DNA from: Cyanophora paradoxa
Taxonomy: Eukaryota > Glaucocystophyceae > Cyanophorales > Cyanophoraceae
DNA: 64,000 nucleotides
Assembly: GCA_004431415.1 (NCBI GenBank)
Contig: QPMI01000066.1
Location: forward strand, 248,001 to 312,000
Direction of reading: 5' to 3'
In this document: one piece after another, positions 1-12,300 of the stretch
Layout of the letters: the number at the start of each line of letters is the position of its first letter
Position numbering within the stretch: the stretch's first letter is position 1
Notes under the pieces: generated by a model
What the model was told of the DNA's origin: nothing
Database searches by the model: none
The model's input: the letters and a program-made list of their open reading frames with translations, nothing else
Translations under genes and position numbers: made by a program

Positions 1-707
1 AAACTTCAGTAGGTCAGCCTTCGCAGGGCTTTTGTATGGCGGAGACGGGGCTACCCCTACAAATTCTCGGCTTTAGCAGGCGGAAAATATTTAGTAGATC
101 GATATTGCCTAAATATTTCTAGTTCTACAGTATTGCCCCGCTCATAGCGGTGTGGTCATCATACACGCTTTCCATTTCATGCCTTCCGTGTTCGAATCGC
201 CCTGCGATGAGAATCCCGCTCGTTCCACATAATTCCGATCGATCATGCCCCACCTTGCCTGTATACGCCCCCACAGTGCTGGAGTAGACTAGAGGCTGTG
301 GCCGGTAATTCACCCAAAAAAAATTCTAGTTCTACAGTAGCTAGGATTACAAGAGGAATTGGCCCCCGCCCCCCCCCCCCCCCCCCCCCCCCCCCGGCCC
401 CCACCCCCTTGAAACCGTCTGCGGCAACCTAAGAAACCAATTTGCAAGCACTGCGGCAAAGTTCCGGGCAAACGCAAATGTAGTATACGTACTTACGAAT
501 CAGAGAAAAAGCCAACAATAGAGAGAGCTGCAATCTAATTATAAGCTACGGATTCAAAATTGTTGGGCCACGCAGCTGTCGCAACGAGTCTCTGGGAGCA
601 CGACCAGGGAACCCGATCTATAGCGTTGGGACCCTGCCGGGCGGGGGAACCTCTGGGATACATGTGCATGCAGCTGCGGGGCCCTAGGCCTACGCTATAA
701 ATAGCCA
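1..707. other. No gene seen; long poly(C) run
   Basis: I see no convincing coding region here. Short open frames have no recognisable motif. An uninterrupted run of about 27 C lies at about 369-395. The stretch is downstream of the minus-strand lipase and may hold its 3' UTR. Confidence 0.5.
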
Positions 708-3700
708 CTACAGGGTCAGGTCCCCCAGGTCGTCAGCGAGGCTCTGGGCGACGACGCGGACGGGGCAGGGCGTGTGCGGGCATGGCGAGGAGGCGGCGGC
801 CGCCGCCTCGAGGCCGCTGAAGGCCGCCGCCCGCTCCAGCGCCCGCTGCATCTCGTCCTCCAGGACGAGCCGCGCCGCCGCCGTCGAAGTCGACGCCATC
901 GGCCGCGTACGCGCGCCGCCCTTCTCCGTCGTCGCCGCCGTCGCGCAGTGCTTGCTGAAGGTCGCCCCGTCGGCGTCGTCGCCGTCCGGGCCGCCCTCCG
1001 GCTCAGGGGTCCCCCGAACGAACAGAGGCACCGGAGCAGAAGCGGCGGGGGCGGCGGGGGCGGCGGGTGTGCGGGCCTCTCGGTTCGGGGCCGTCGGCTC
1101 GCGGCAGAGGACCGCGATGCCGGCCTGCGCCAGGCCGCGCATGGCCGCCGCCACGGCAACCCTGCGGCAACCGTCAGCGCGAGTGGCGGGGTACAGGGCG
1201 GAGGCGATGGGAGGGGTACCCGGAGGTGTCGAACAGCTCGATGACGGCAAGGGGCGCGGCGGGGCGGGCGCGGCCGCCGCTGCCGGAGGCGGGGGCGGCC
1301 CCGCCGGCGCCGGAGCCGGCGCACCGCCGCCGCCCGGCGCCTCGTCCGCGGAAGGCGGCCAGGACCCGCGGCGCTGGAGCCGGCGGGCCGAGGCGGCCGC
1401 CGAACGGTCTGCTCGGGCCGGGCGGGCCGCGAACACGCTGGAGGAGGGGGAAGAAGCCGGGCCGTGCCGGCGCCCCGGGGTGGTCGGCCCGGCCGGCATC
1501 TTGCCCTTGCACGCGGCGGGCGGCGGGGTCGTCGGGGCGGCCTTTGGGCCCCCCCCTCCGACGCCGGCGGCCAAGGCGAAGTCGCCGGTGCTGGCGCTCT
1601 TGCGGCTAGGGTCCAGGGCCGGCGAGTGGGGGAGGGCCGGGCGGGCCGGGGGTACCACCACGGACAGGAACGCGAAGCCGGTCGGCTTGACGGGGGCGGA
1701 CGCGGGGGGTACGCCGGCCGCGCGGCGGGCCGGGGAGGGGGGTATGGCGACGGGGGCGAGGAGGGGCGGGGCGGAGGTGAGGGTCGGGAGGGGGGCGACG
1801 GGGAGGAGGAAGGGGCCGAGTTGCCCGAAGGGGCGAGGCGGGGGAGTGGGGGACTTGGCGGGCGGGGGCGAGGGCGAGGGCCGCGCCGCGGCGGGGCGGG
1901 CGCCGCGCGCCACAGCGCCCAGCGCCGCGTGCCGGAGGCCGGCCACAGGCAGCGGCGGGGGCGACGGCCGCGGCGTGATGGTCTCTGACCCGTCCCCGTC
2001 CCTCGTCATACAGACCTGCAAAGAACGGAGCCTCAGAACAATGGAAGGGATGGACAAGTGCAGGGGGCGGGTGGTAGGTACCCAGGAGGGGACGCGGCTG
2101 AGGGCCGAGGGCGGGGTGTGGGGCAGCGGGGAGCCGGCGCCGCTGGCGGCCCCGACGGAGCGGGCGTGCACGCCGACGCGCAGGCGCCCGGGGCGCCCCT
2201 CAGGCCCCTCCGTCTCCGTCTCCGCCTCCGCCTCCGCCTCCGCCTCGGAACAGTCGGCCCCGGCCTCCTGCCGGGGCGGAGCAGAGCGGGAGCGGAGCCC
2301 GGCGGCGGCTCCGACTCCGGCGCCGGCGCCGGAGGCGCCGGCTCCGGCGACGCCGGAGGGGGGCGGGCCGGAGGGGGGCGTCCCCGCCGCCGCCCGCTCG
2401 CACAGGCGCCTGCGTCGTCCCGGGCGTGTGAGATTCACATTGTAGAACTATCATAGAGTTCTGTAAGGGTCTCTCAAGAGCGCCGCACCGCCAGCAGCGG
2501 TCGAGGGCGAGCTCGACGCGGCAGTGGTTGCGGATGATCCCGACCTCTGCGGGGCAGTCAGCGGGCGCGACGCTTGGGGCGCGCGGAGATCTCTCTGGAG
2601 GACTCGTAGGGGCGGCGGGGCGGGGCGGGCCGGGGGCCAGATCTCTCGGGCTCTTATCAAAGGGGCGGCGGGGCGGGGCGGGCCGGGGCCAGATCTCTCG
2701 GGCTCTTATCAAAGGGCGGCGGGCGGGGCGGGCCGGGGGCCAGATCTCTCGGGCTCTTATCAAAGGGGCGGCGGGGCGGGGCGGGCCGGGGGCCAGATCT
2801 CTCGGGCTCTTATCAAAGGGGCGGCGGGGCGGGGCGGGCCGGGGGCCAGATCTCTCGGGCTCTTATCAAAGGGGCGGCGGGGCGGGGCGGGCCGGGGGCC
2901 AGATCTCTCGGGCTCTTATCAAAGGGGCGGCGGGGCGGGGCCGGGAGGGGGCGGACTGGGCCAGGTCTTGCGCATGGAGTCGAGGATGGCGCGCTGCAGC
3001 ATCTCCGTCGTCGGGTTCGCGAAGATGTTCCTGTTTAGTGGTGAGACGGTGATAATAACAAGGTAACAATAACAAGGTAATAGACGGGGGCGGGGCGGGG
3101 CGGGGGGGCGCGTAATAGATGGTCCTGCGCATGCCGCGCGGCGCGGCGCGGGGGCGCGGGGCGCGTCGGGCGGGGCGGGGGAGGAGGAGGAGGGGCGGAG
3201 GAGAGAGAACGCCAGGCGGGGGGCTCGGCGCCGGCCTCTATTATCTTACTTCAGAAGTTGGTTCAGATCGGGCGGCGGGGTTGCGGGGCGGCGGGACGGG
3301 GCGGCGAGGCGGCGGGACGGGGCGGGCGTCGGACGGGGCGGGAGAGGAGGGGGGAGGCCGAGCAGGACGCGGGGCGGGGGCTTCGAGTAAGGTCGGGCGG
3401 GCCGACCTCCTCGGCGGCGCGTGGCGGATAGGGCAGGTGGCGGGGCGCTAGCGCTCTGTCTCGGGCGGCGGTGCTGCGGGGGGGCGGGGCTGCGGGGCTG
3501 CGTGGGGCGCACTGGTAGTCGGCGATGCCGATGGAGGGGAAGATGGTGATGTCCCCCTGGTACCGCTGCGTGAACAGCGGCACGAACCTGCCCAACGGCG
3601 TCAGAGAGAGAGCAAGAAGACAGGCGGGGCGAGGAAGGAGGGCGCTCCCGTTGAGAAAACGGGCCATAGCTTAGCAGACGGCGGGGCGCCGGCCTCGACT

Positions 3701-6700
3701 ATCTTCCTATTAGAGTTGGCGGGGCGGGGCGGGGTCCGGGGGCGCGCCCGTTGAGGAAGCGGGGCAGCAGCTCGAGCTCCGCCAGCTGCAGGAACCGGTG
3801 CTTCACCTGCGCGCGAGGGGCGGGGCGGGGCGGGCGGGCGGGCGGGTCGGAGGGCAGGGAGCCAGGAGGCGGTGCGGGCGTCGGGGCGGGGCGCCCCGAT
3901 AGAGGGCGCTCTGAAGCGCTCTAGGGGCAGCGGACGGGCCGGGGGCGGGGCCGGGGCCGGGGTCGCCGAGGGGCGATCGGCCGGCCGGGCGGGTCGGCTC
4001 CAAAACGGGCGGGCCTGGAGGGCCGGAGGGCAAGGCGGGGCCGGGGACGGGGACGGGGCCGGACCTCGGAGGCGAGGAAGAGCTTGAGGCGGTGCGTGAG
4101 CGCGCTCGGCCGCTCCATCTGCACGGCCGCCCCGTCAGCCGTGCTCGAAGGGCGAGGGCGGCGGGGGCGGCTCCGAGCTCTAAGGGCGTCGGGGCTGAGC
4201 CATCAGCCGGCCCCCCAGCCGCACTGGCAGGCGGGCGCTGAGGGCGGGGGCGGGGCGGGGGACAGCGGACCTCGGTGCCGAGGAAGGGGAGGACGTGGGG
4301 GTTCACCTGCGACACCAGGAAGTAGTTCACGTTGAACTGCGGCGGGGGGGAGGGGAGGTCAGCCTTCGAAGGACGCGGCGGGGGGGCGGGCTGCGGGGGG
4401 GCGGGGTGGAAGCCTCTAGGAAAACTCCGCAGAAACAAAGGAGACCGGACTATCCAAGCCGGGTGGGGCAGGTGGGGCGGGGCGGGGAGGGACTAGACCT
4501 AGACGAGACCTAGATCTAGAGTGTCTAGGCGGGGCCGGGCTATCCGAGCTGGGCGGGGCGGGGCGGGGCGGGCGGACCATCTCGGCGAGGCGGGCCATGG
4601 GGAGGTCGGCCTCCACGCTCCCGTCGCTCCACTTCATCCCCGTCAGGTGGTACGGCACCAGCGCCCCCGCCTCGTCCTGCCGGGGGGAGGGGGGGTGGGG
4701 AGGGGGCGTGAGCGATGCCGGGGGCATGGGGGCGGGCGCTTGCTAGCGACGCGGCTCTAAGCATCTAAAGGCGGGCGCGGGGCGGGGGCGCGGGGCGGGC
4801 GCGGGGGTGGGGTGCGGCGGGGCACCTTGGCGAGGAGCTCGACGGCGGGGAAGATGCCCGGCAGGGCGCACGAGGCGCTGGCGGGGCGCCGTTAGAGAAG
4901 TAGCAGGGTCGGGAGGCGGGCGGGGGGGCGGGCGGGCCGGCCGCTCGCGCCGGAGACGAGGGTCTAGGCCCCAGGGTCTCCTAGGCGGAGCGGCAACCTC
5001 CTATCTCGGGCAGGCGGCGACCTCTATCTCGGGCGAAGGGTCGGGAGGCGGTTCGGGCGGCTCGGGCGGCTGGCTGGCGCACCAGGCGGCGGACCAGACG
5101 ACGACGTTGGGGGCCGTCAGGTAGTTCAGCAGCTGCGGCACCTGGTGCTTGTTCGTCGGCGACACCGTGATGTTGAGGACGCGCTTGGTGCGGTCGTAGG
5201 CCTCCTGCGCGAGCAAAGCTGAGCTGACGAGGAGCGGCCGAGGAGGAGCGTGGAGCAGAGAGGGGCGAAGGGGGTGGAGCGGCGGGGGCGAGTAAGCGCT
5301 GAGCTGGCTACCGCGGCCGCCAAGGACCGCCGGGCTGGAGGTGAAGCGGAATTCTGGAAGGATAACTATGGAAGAAAACTATGGTGAAGCGGATAAGGAC
5401 CCAGAAGGGCAGCTGAGAAAAACGAAGTCCCGAGGGCGGCTACGCCCCAACGGACCTGGAAGGTGACAACTAGAAAGCTGGACAACTAGGAGAACTAGGC
5501 CCCCAACGCTAACCAAGGACGCCTGAGCCCCGAGGGCGGCGCGGGGCGGACCTGGAAGGTGATGTCGCCGAGGTTGCAGGCGACGCACTCCTGCAGCTTC
5601 CCCATGTCCATCAGGTACCCTGCGGGGGGGGGGGGAGGGGAGAGGGGGGAGAGGCGTCAGCCCCAGGGGGGGGGGGGGGGGGAAGTAGCCAGCTAGAGCG
5701 CCCAACGGCTCCGCTGTGGTCTAGCTACGGGGGGGGGGGGGGGGGGGGGTCGGAGGCTCTCCAAGCGGTCTCTAGCTGGGTAGGGCGGGGCGGGGAGCCG
5801 GAAAGGGGGGGGGAGCGGGGGGGGATGGGGTGGGGGGAGGGGGGGGAGGCGTCAGCGCCGGCCGCCGGCCTTGGGGGGTAAGCTCGCTAGCTGGCTAGCT
5901 AGCTAGCTAGACGGCCCAACGGCTCCGCTGTGGTCAAGCTTGCTCCGTTAAGGGCGGGGCGGGGCCCGGGGCGGGCGGGGGAGCGGGGCGGCTCCGATTG
6001 CGGAGCTCCGCGCGTCTAGCCACGGAGAGTTGGGGGTGGGGGGTGGAGGGGGGTGGGGTGGGGGGGGGGGGTGGGGTGGGGGGGCAGGGAGGAAGGGGAG
6101 GGGGGCGGAAACGGCTCTTGGCTCTCCTTCTCTAGCGGGGCGGGGCGGGAGCGGGGCGGGGCGGGGCGGGGCGGACCGTGGCGGAGGAGGCGCCAGACCT
6201 TGCGCCAGGCCGAGCCCGGCGCCGTGTCGAAGAAGTCCAGCCGGATGACACCGGGCGCGAACAGCCCCGGCAGCTCCTGAGAAAGGAAGGAGACCGTAAG
6301 CAAGCCTTGTATTAAGTCGGGAGAAGGGAGAAGGAGGGGGGCGCGCGGGCCTCGTCGGTCTTGCAGGCGACGGCGGCGCAGACGAGGGCGCCGGCGGAGG
6401 AGCCGGAGAGGACGCGGGGGAGGAGGCCCGCCTCGAAGAGCGCCCGCACCACCCCAAAGTGGTACATGCCTGAGAGGAGAGGCTGTTAGGAGATAACAAC
6501 AGGATCAGCTAGTAGGTTATATAGTGATCCTGAATATGTTAGGAGGTGTGAGAGGTGAGGGGGGAGGGGAGGTGAGAGGTGTTAGGAGGAAACGATTAGA
6601 TTAGCTGTTGATCCTATTTAGATTGGCCGCGCGGTTGTTCTATGCCGCTATTAGAAGTGGTACATGCCTGGGGGGGTGAGAGGTGTTAGGATCCGGCGAT

Positions 6701-8587
6701 TGGGAGAGGGTCAGGATCGGGAGAGGATGGGGGTAGGATCAGGCGAGCCATAGCTGACTAAGAGGGTATGACTAAGAGGGTATGGCTAAGCCAGCCATAG
6801 CTGGCTGGCTGATAGCCAAGACGCTGGCTAAGAGGTCGGGTATGGATTCGGATTGATCAGGGGTGCTAAGCTAACGGAGCAGTAGTGATCCTAGATAAGA
6901 GGCGTCGGAGGCGAGCCAGAGCTGATAGCTAGCCAAGGGGGCTCCAGGGGCGGGACCAGGAAGGGGATGGGGCGGGGCGGGGGCGTGGCGGGGAGGGGGC
7001 GGGAAGGGGCACCGAGGGAGGCGCCGCCGGAGAAGAGGAGCGCCGTGCGGCCGTAGTGGTGCCGCGTCTCGTGCAGGAACTCGAACCGCCTGCCCCCGCG
7101 TCAGCTTGAGGGTTCGAGGATTAAGGCGCTAGTCTTCTTAAGAGACGTTCTAAGGTTCTAGAAACCCGAACCGCTGGGGGGGGCGTCAGCTAATATCCTT
7201 CTTCTTCTCAAGGGGCTGTTCTTGTAAGAGTCCCGTCGGGTTCTTAGTTCTCAGGGGCTCGGGGGGGGCGCACCGCTCGAGGGGCATGCGCTCGTCGTCT
7301 GTGATGGCATCCAGGCTGCGGGGGGCGGGGCAATGCGTGAGATGGCGGGGCGAGGCGGGGCGGTGCGGTTGGCGGGGGGTGGGATGGGAGGTTGGCGGGG
7401 AGCGGGGCGGGGCGCGGGTTGGCGGAGCGGGCCGGCGTGAGATGGCGGGGCAGGGCGGTTGGCGGGGCGGTTGGCGGTTGGCGAAGGATGAGAAGGGCGC
7501 GGGCGCCGCCGGCGGGAGATGGCCGGGTGGGGCGGGGCGGCGCGGAGCGGTTGGCGGGGGTGGGGTGGGGTGGGAGGCTCTTCTGACGGCGCCGCCGCAC
7601 CAGCGCACGACCTGCGCGGGGGGGGGGGGGGGGGGGGGGGGGGGGTGCTGGGTCGGCGCGCGGGCGGAAGGAAGGAAAGGAGGGAGCAGGGTACCTCGGC
7701 GAGGTAGTCCTCCACGAGGTACTTGGTGCCTGGGGGGTACACGCGGGGATCAGCGGGGCGCGCCGGAGCGCCCAGAGAAGCCTTGGGGGGGCTCTGGCCC
7801 GCGCACCGACGCGGGAGTGGGCGTGCAGCCGCGGGTTGGTGGTGCCCCCGAACGACCGGTACAGGCCTGCGCGGCGCCACGGCGTCGGGGCGCGGCCTCA
7901 GCAAACGGGCGGGGGGGCGGGGCGTGAGGGCGGGGCGGGGCGGACAGGTGCGGAGGAAGAAGGCGAGGCTGGAGGGCGAGGCGGTGGCGCGCAGGCGGCG
8001 GAGGTGCTCCATCGTCTCCCGCACGCCCGCCCAGTCGTAGTCCGGCGACTCCGGCTCTTTCTTCCACGCCTCCCCGCCTGCCCGCGCGCGACCCGGGTCG
8101 TTCGGGCCGGCCGGCGGGCGCGGTTCGGCGCGGCTCGGGCGGGCGGGGCGGGGCGGGGCGGGCGGGGCGGGCGCGCGGCACCTTCGAGCACGTCGAGCTG
8201 CACGGCGGTCGCGAGCCACGTCTGCGGGGCGCGCGGTGGCCGCCGGTGAGCGCGGGGCGGGCGCGGGGCAGGGCGCAGGGCGGCGGCGCGGCTCGGCGCA
8301 CGTCGTATGTCTCCGCCGCGGCGAGGCGCTTCTTCAGCTCGGCGATCCTGCCGGGAGGCGCGTGAGCCGCGCCGCGGTCCGCAGCCGCGCGCGGCGGGAG
8401 ACCTTAGGCTGATGTCGCGCCGAAGTTTCGCCTCTGTCGACGCGCCCGCGATCTGGCGCAGCTTTCCCAGCAGCCAGTGCGGCTTCTGGTACTCGCGGAC
8501 CGAGCTTGATGGGCCGCCTGCCGGGTCCCGACCGCAGCCGAGCGGAAAGGTCAGAACTCGCGGCTGCGCAGGCGGATCGTCAGCCAC
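708..8587 (-). CDS. SDP1: SDP1-like patatin-domain triacylglycerol lipase, 23 exons
   Basis: Hydrolyses triacylglycerol from lipid droplets, by family (plant SDP1, yeast Tgl3/4/5). Exons, high to low: 8587-8403, 8347-8302, 8221-8182, 8077-7946, 7866-7807, 7729-7695, 7611-7601, 7315-7274, 7089-7013, 6469-6351, 6276-6177, 5619-5552, 5204-5083, 4877-4826, 4676-4578, 4336-4271, 4118-4065, 3806-3748, 3587-3513, 3030-2957, 2546-2489, 2409-2086, 2019-708. The phases agree and give 1069 residues. Landmarks in order are [20 protein letters not shown] (oxyanion hole), the GSSAG nucleophile elbow, [22 protein letters not shown] (catalytic Asp), [14 protein letters not shown] and [11 protein letters not shown]. 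The last about 545 residues are a Pro/Ser/Ala tail longer than is usual for SDP1. Two introns use GC donors (at 6350 and 3747). The start is uncertain: ATG 8587 lacks the upstream hydrophobic helix typical of SDP1, so a 5' exon may be missing. Confidence 0.88.
2609..2957. repeat. Minisatellite of about 53 bp, six units, in a lipase intron
   Basis: Six near-identical units share the core agatctctcgggctcttatc, beginning at 2639, 2691, 2742, 2795, 2848 and 2901. Each is followed by a G-rich half. The array fills most of the intron 2547-2956 of the minus-strand lipase. The units abut with no unique spacers. Confidence 0.93.
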
Positions 8588-9331
8588 GGACCGGTTTCAT
8601 CTTGCACCAGCGCCTGGTTAGCGGTCGCTAGGCCAGCTCGCTGCGGGCGGGGCGGATGATCGGATGCGGTCGGGGCGTGCGAGCCGGTGTGCGGGCGACG
8701 CACCCAGAGCAGCCCGAACACCATCTCGCCGTCACAAAGAACGCGCCCGCATCGCTTCGATGGAGAGAAGGGCCGCGACTTCTTGCCTCGACTGTACCCG
8801 TCCAGAGATCCTCGCGAAGCAGCCGCGGCGCGAGTACAGGGGCGGGCGGCGCGATCGGTCGCTTCAACCAAGCAAGGCGAGGCGTTGGGCAGCTCGGGTC
8901 GTGTCGGCTTCGACGCGCTGTGCATCTCCAGGTCTGCGCCTTCGGGAGCTCCCCGCGGGCTTGATGAGGCGGGCCTGATGAGGCTTCGAACGATTGGCAG
9001 GCGCCTGGGCAATTGGAAGTCGATCGGAACCGAGGACGATCGGCGCGGAAGTCGTCGACTCGACCGAGGCGCGGCGTACGGCCGCGGCGGCGGGCAGCGA
9101 CGATATGCGCAGCTGAGAAGGAGATCTCAAGATCTGCATCGGTGCGCCCAAACGCGTGCGCGGTGCGTGGTCGACGTCGGCGCCGCGCGCGCGCGTGCGC
9201 ATGCGCGGTGCGTTGTCGGTGCAGCTGCTGACCATGACGCGTCTCGGCAGCGAAACCTCTGTCGTCCTCTGTCGTCGGGCTCTCTCGGGGAGGAGTAGCT
9301 CGAACTCAATTGCAGGCAGCTGCCCACATAT
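8588..9331. other. Divergent intergenic region, possible missing 5' exons
   Basis: Lies between the divergent lipase and RING-H2/TPR genes. Both strands hold open frames, but these are compositional. One minus-strand frame near 8560-8640 could be part of an upstream lipase exon; I could not prove it by phase. Confidence 0.4.
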
Positions 9332-12300
9332 ATGCATGCATGCGCAGGCGGCGCCGCGGCCGGCGCCGCTGAGCATGACGATTCCGGAGCTCCGCAGCGG
9401 CTCGTCATAGTACCGGTCTATCGATGTGTCTGCCACCAATGCGAGGAAGCTCGATCACCGGCCGCGGCTGCGACAGCTCGCTTCTGCGATGACTTCATCG
9501 GCTACCTCGAGACGTCGACGTCGGCAGTGAATTCAGATGCAGGGGTCCAAAGGTTGTCCCAAAGCGAATTTTCGAATTTAAAGGTTTGTTCTCGAGCAGT
9601 TTGGCTTGAATTGATCACTTGGACTTGATCATCACTTGATCACATTCGTCTGCAGAGAGGTCTTGAAGAATGCATCGCGAAGCAGGGCGAGCAGGGCCTG
9701 ACGTCCGTAGCGTACGCCCTCCGGCTCGCGCACATCTTGTACCCGTCTCGGCCTGCCGAAGCTCGCAAGCTCTACGAGGTGCTTGCAATTGAGCCCTCCC
9801 GGATTAAGAACCTCTCCTATAGCTAACTGATCGTGATCATGATCACAAGCTCTCTCGAGCTCTATGTGCATGCTCAAGCTGGAAGCATAACATAAACCTC
9901 AGCCTTTTCATCTTGGCCCGTTGAAGTACTAGTTGAGCTGAAACCGCATGTGTGATGCGCAGCGCTTCCTCGCGCCCCGCCTCCTGGACGAGAAGCGGAG
10001 GGTCGAGCTCCTCGGCGCCTCCCATCCAAAGGCCCTTTCGCTGCATGCGCATCAGTATGCATGCACGTGCTGTCTTGAAGACGACTTTGTCACCGCCAAG
10101 AAGTTTGATTTGGTGCGCTTGTATGTAACGCCTTTTGTGCAGTCGATCGCCTTTTCATGACAAGCTTGCACAAGCAGATCGCGCTGGTCATTGCAGAGCA
10201 CTATGCCGAGCTTGCAGAGACCCACCACAACGTTAGCGTAATTCTTTGGGACCTTTCGAGGACGTGTATCAAGCTGGAGCATCGTGAGGATGCCTGGAAA
10301 TACATGCAGGTGATTAGCGTTGCGTCAAGGTTGTCATTTACTTGAGGCTGATATCTCCATGGGACGCGTGCAGCTAGCAATGAAAAGTGATCGTGACTCG
10401 GGAAATGAGCAGCGACTGGCATCGCACTGCTGTAAAACGTTAACGGACAGCTGGATTATGCAGCTTTGGGAACTTTTTATTGAGGCAGGCTTGAAGCTTG
10501 AAGCGGAAGAGGTCCTTCAGGTTCGCACACTTATATATATTTTATGTATGTACATCTATATACGTCCTTGTTGCCAATTTGCTTGGTTAAGCTTGCAATT
10601 GCATGACCCCAGGCGCTTTCATGCAGGTCAACTTAAAAATTACAGAGCGAGCCTGCAGATCCTGCAGAGAGCGCCATCGCTTTGGAGCCGTGCTGGCTCA
10701 TATGCAACTTGGCATCTTGAAATATCACGAGGGCATGGAGGTGGACGAATCCGAGTCCGAATCGTACTGGAAGGTGAATGTCGAGTGCGACTTCCAATGC
10801 CTTATGTACGCAGGTGGTGAATGTGAATGAATAACTGCAATGCAGCGCGCACTCGCAGAGACTGAGCAGATGAATGGAAGCCACAAAGGCGAATTGCTCG
10901 GATTTCTTCTGCACAGTCTTGGAAATTTGTGCATGAAAGCAAATCGCTACACAGAAGCCTCTTTTTATCTTCGGGTACGCAGCCATCTTCTTTGATCGAT
11001 TGAAATGAGAGGTTGACTGATTGACGGGCCGCAGCGCAATCTCGCCGTGCAGGAGGCGACTTATGGGCTTGTACACGCAAACACGGAGTCATCGCTGGCT
11101 GAGCTACATACGCTGCAGTGCATTCATCAAGATCCAAGTCTTGTGGCTTTCTTGTCCGAGGCAAGTCGGCGGTGTCGACGTCATATCCATTTCCCCTTTA
11201 ATTTGTTCCGCAAACATGGCGAATTACGAAAATCGCTGTACCAGAAACTCCTCGAATTCATCCGAAAGGCGAAAAGGCTACCCACAGGCATGGAAACTGT
11301 CTACGTGAGTAAGGAATTGAACTGCTTTCATATGTTTCTAACGGCGACTGTTCTGATCATGACGCAGCTGCCGGATCCGGAGTCGGATGTTCTTGCAACA
11401 GCACTCGCAGAGGAGGCGCCTCCTGCTGCTGCATCTAAGAGCCAATCGCGAGATCTGAATGCTAACGAGCAGCTGCAGTTGGTGCAGGAGCACGCCCGTG
11501 CACGTACGCGTGGGCGAAAGGAGGAAGAGGAGCAGGGGCGGAATATCACTCCAGAGGCGAATGGTTCTGAGCAGCTCAAGGGTGGCGCTCCAGATCTAAA
11601 GGTATGTCTAATTATAACGCGGCGGAAGCAGGGGGCTGCAGAGTCTTATTCAGCGGGCGCAGACGGAGAATGAAATGCCTCAGGAGGATGCGGAGCCAGA
11701 AGTGCACGTTTGGGCGCCCACACCGAAGTGCACGTGTCCGCAGTGTGAAAAGGCGCGCTCGCCGACTGCTGAAGAGAACTTCATCGCTGGCTTTTGCGTC
11801 GACTTCATCGGACAGCTGGAGAGAACAGCACTTCCTGACAAGGAAGGTTTGGAGGCCTGCAAAGCTTTGTGGCAGGTCGGTCCAATTGTTTTCTGCTCCT
11901 GCTGCTATCTTTTTCAGATACGGTTCTGATCGTAAGACATTCGCGTGGTTGCAGAGCGATCTGGAAGAACTCGTCGCGAAGCGGGGCGAGCAGAGCCTGT
12001 CGTCGGTGTCATACGCTCTCCGGCTTGCCCATCTTATCTTCTCCTGCGGTAGCTTTGTCTGGAAAGAAGAGGGTCTTCAGCTTTACACGGTGCTTTCGCT
12101 CTTCCAATTTCCGGCGATGTTACTTGAGATAGAAGCACAGCTGACCTTGAAGCTGACCAATAATGTATGGTGTGCAGCGCTTCCTCGCGCCCCGCCTGTT
12201 CGACGTTGATGAGAAGCGGCGGAATGAGCTTCTCGGCGCCGCCTCTCGGAAGTCACTTGCAGGCCATCTGAACAATTATGCTTGGAATTTCTTTAATTTG

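Noticed and set aside
693-705. TATA-box-like ctataaata
   Set aside because: It sits at the 3' end of the minus-strand lipase with no gene starting downstream on the plus strand; it is part of a palindromic word.
772-2445. 557-residue plus-strand open frame
   Set aside because: Mirror of the lipase tail in GC-rich DNA. The minus strand has phase-consistent introns with pyrimidine-rich ends at 2020-2085 and 2410-2488; the plus strand has none.
2609-2957. CRISPR-like regular repeats
   Set aside because: Units abut with no unique spacers, there are no cas genes, and the array is in a eukaryotic intron.
8864-9439. Minus-strand 191-residue frame overlapping the start of RING-H2 copy 1
   Set aside because: Low-complexity Arg/Ala composition, no splice link to the lipase, and it is antisense to a supported exon.
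11161-11244. Treating this segment as coding, since it is open in frame
   Set aside because: The three other modules have an intron at the homologous place, and GCAAGT...CAG is a good GC-AG intron. Retention remains possible.
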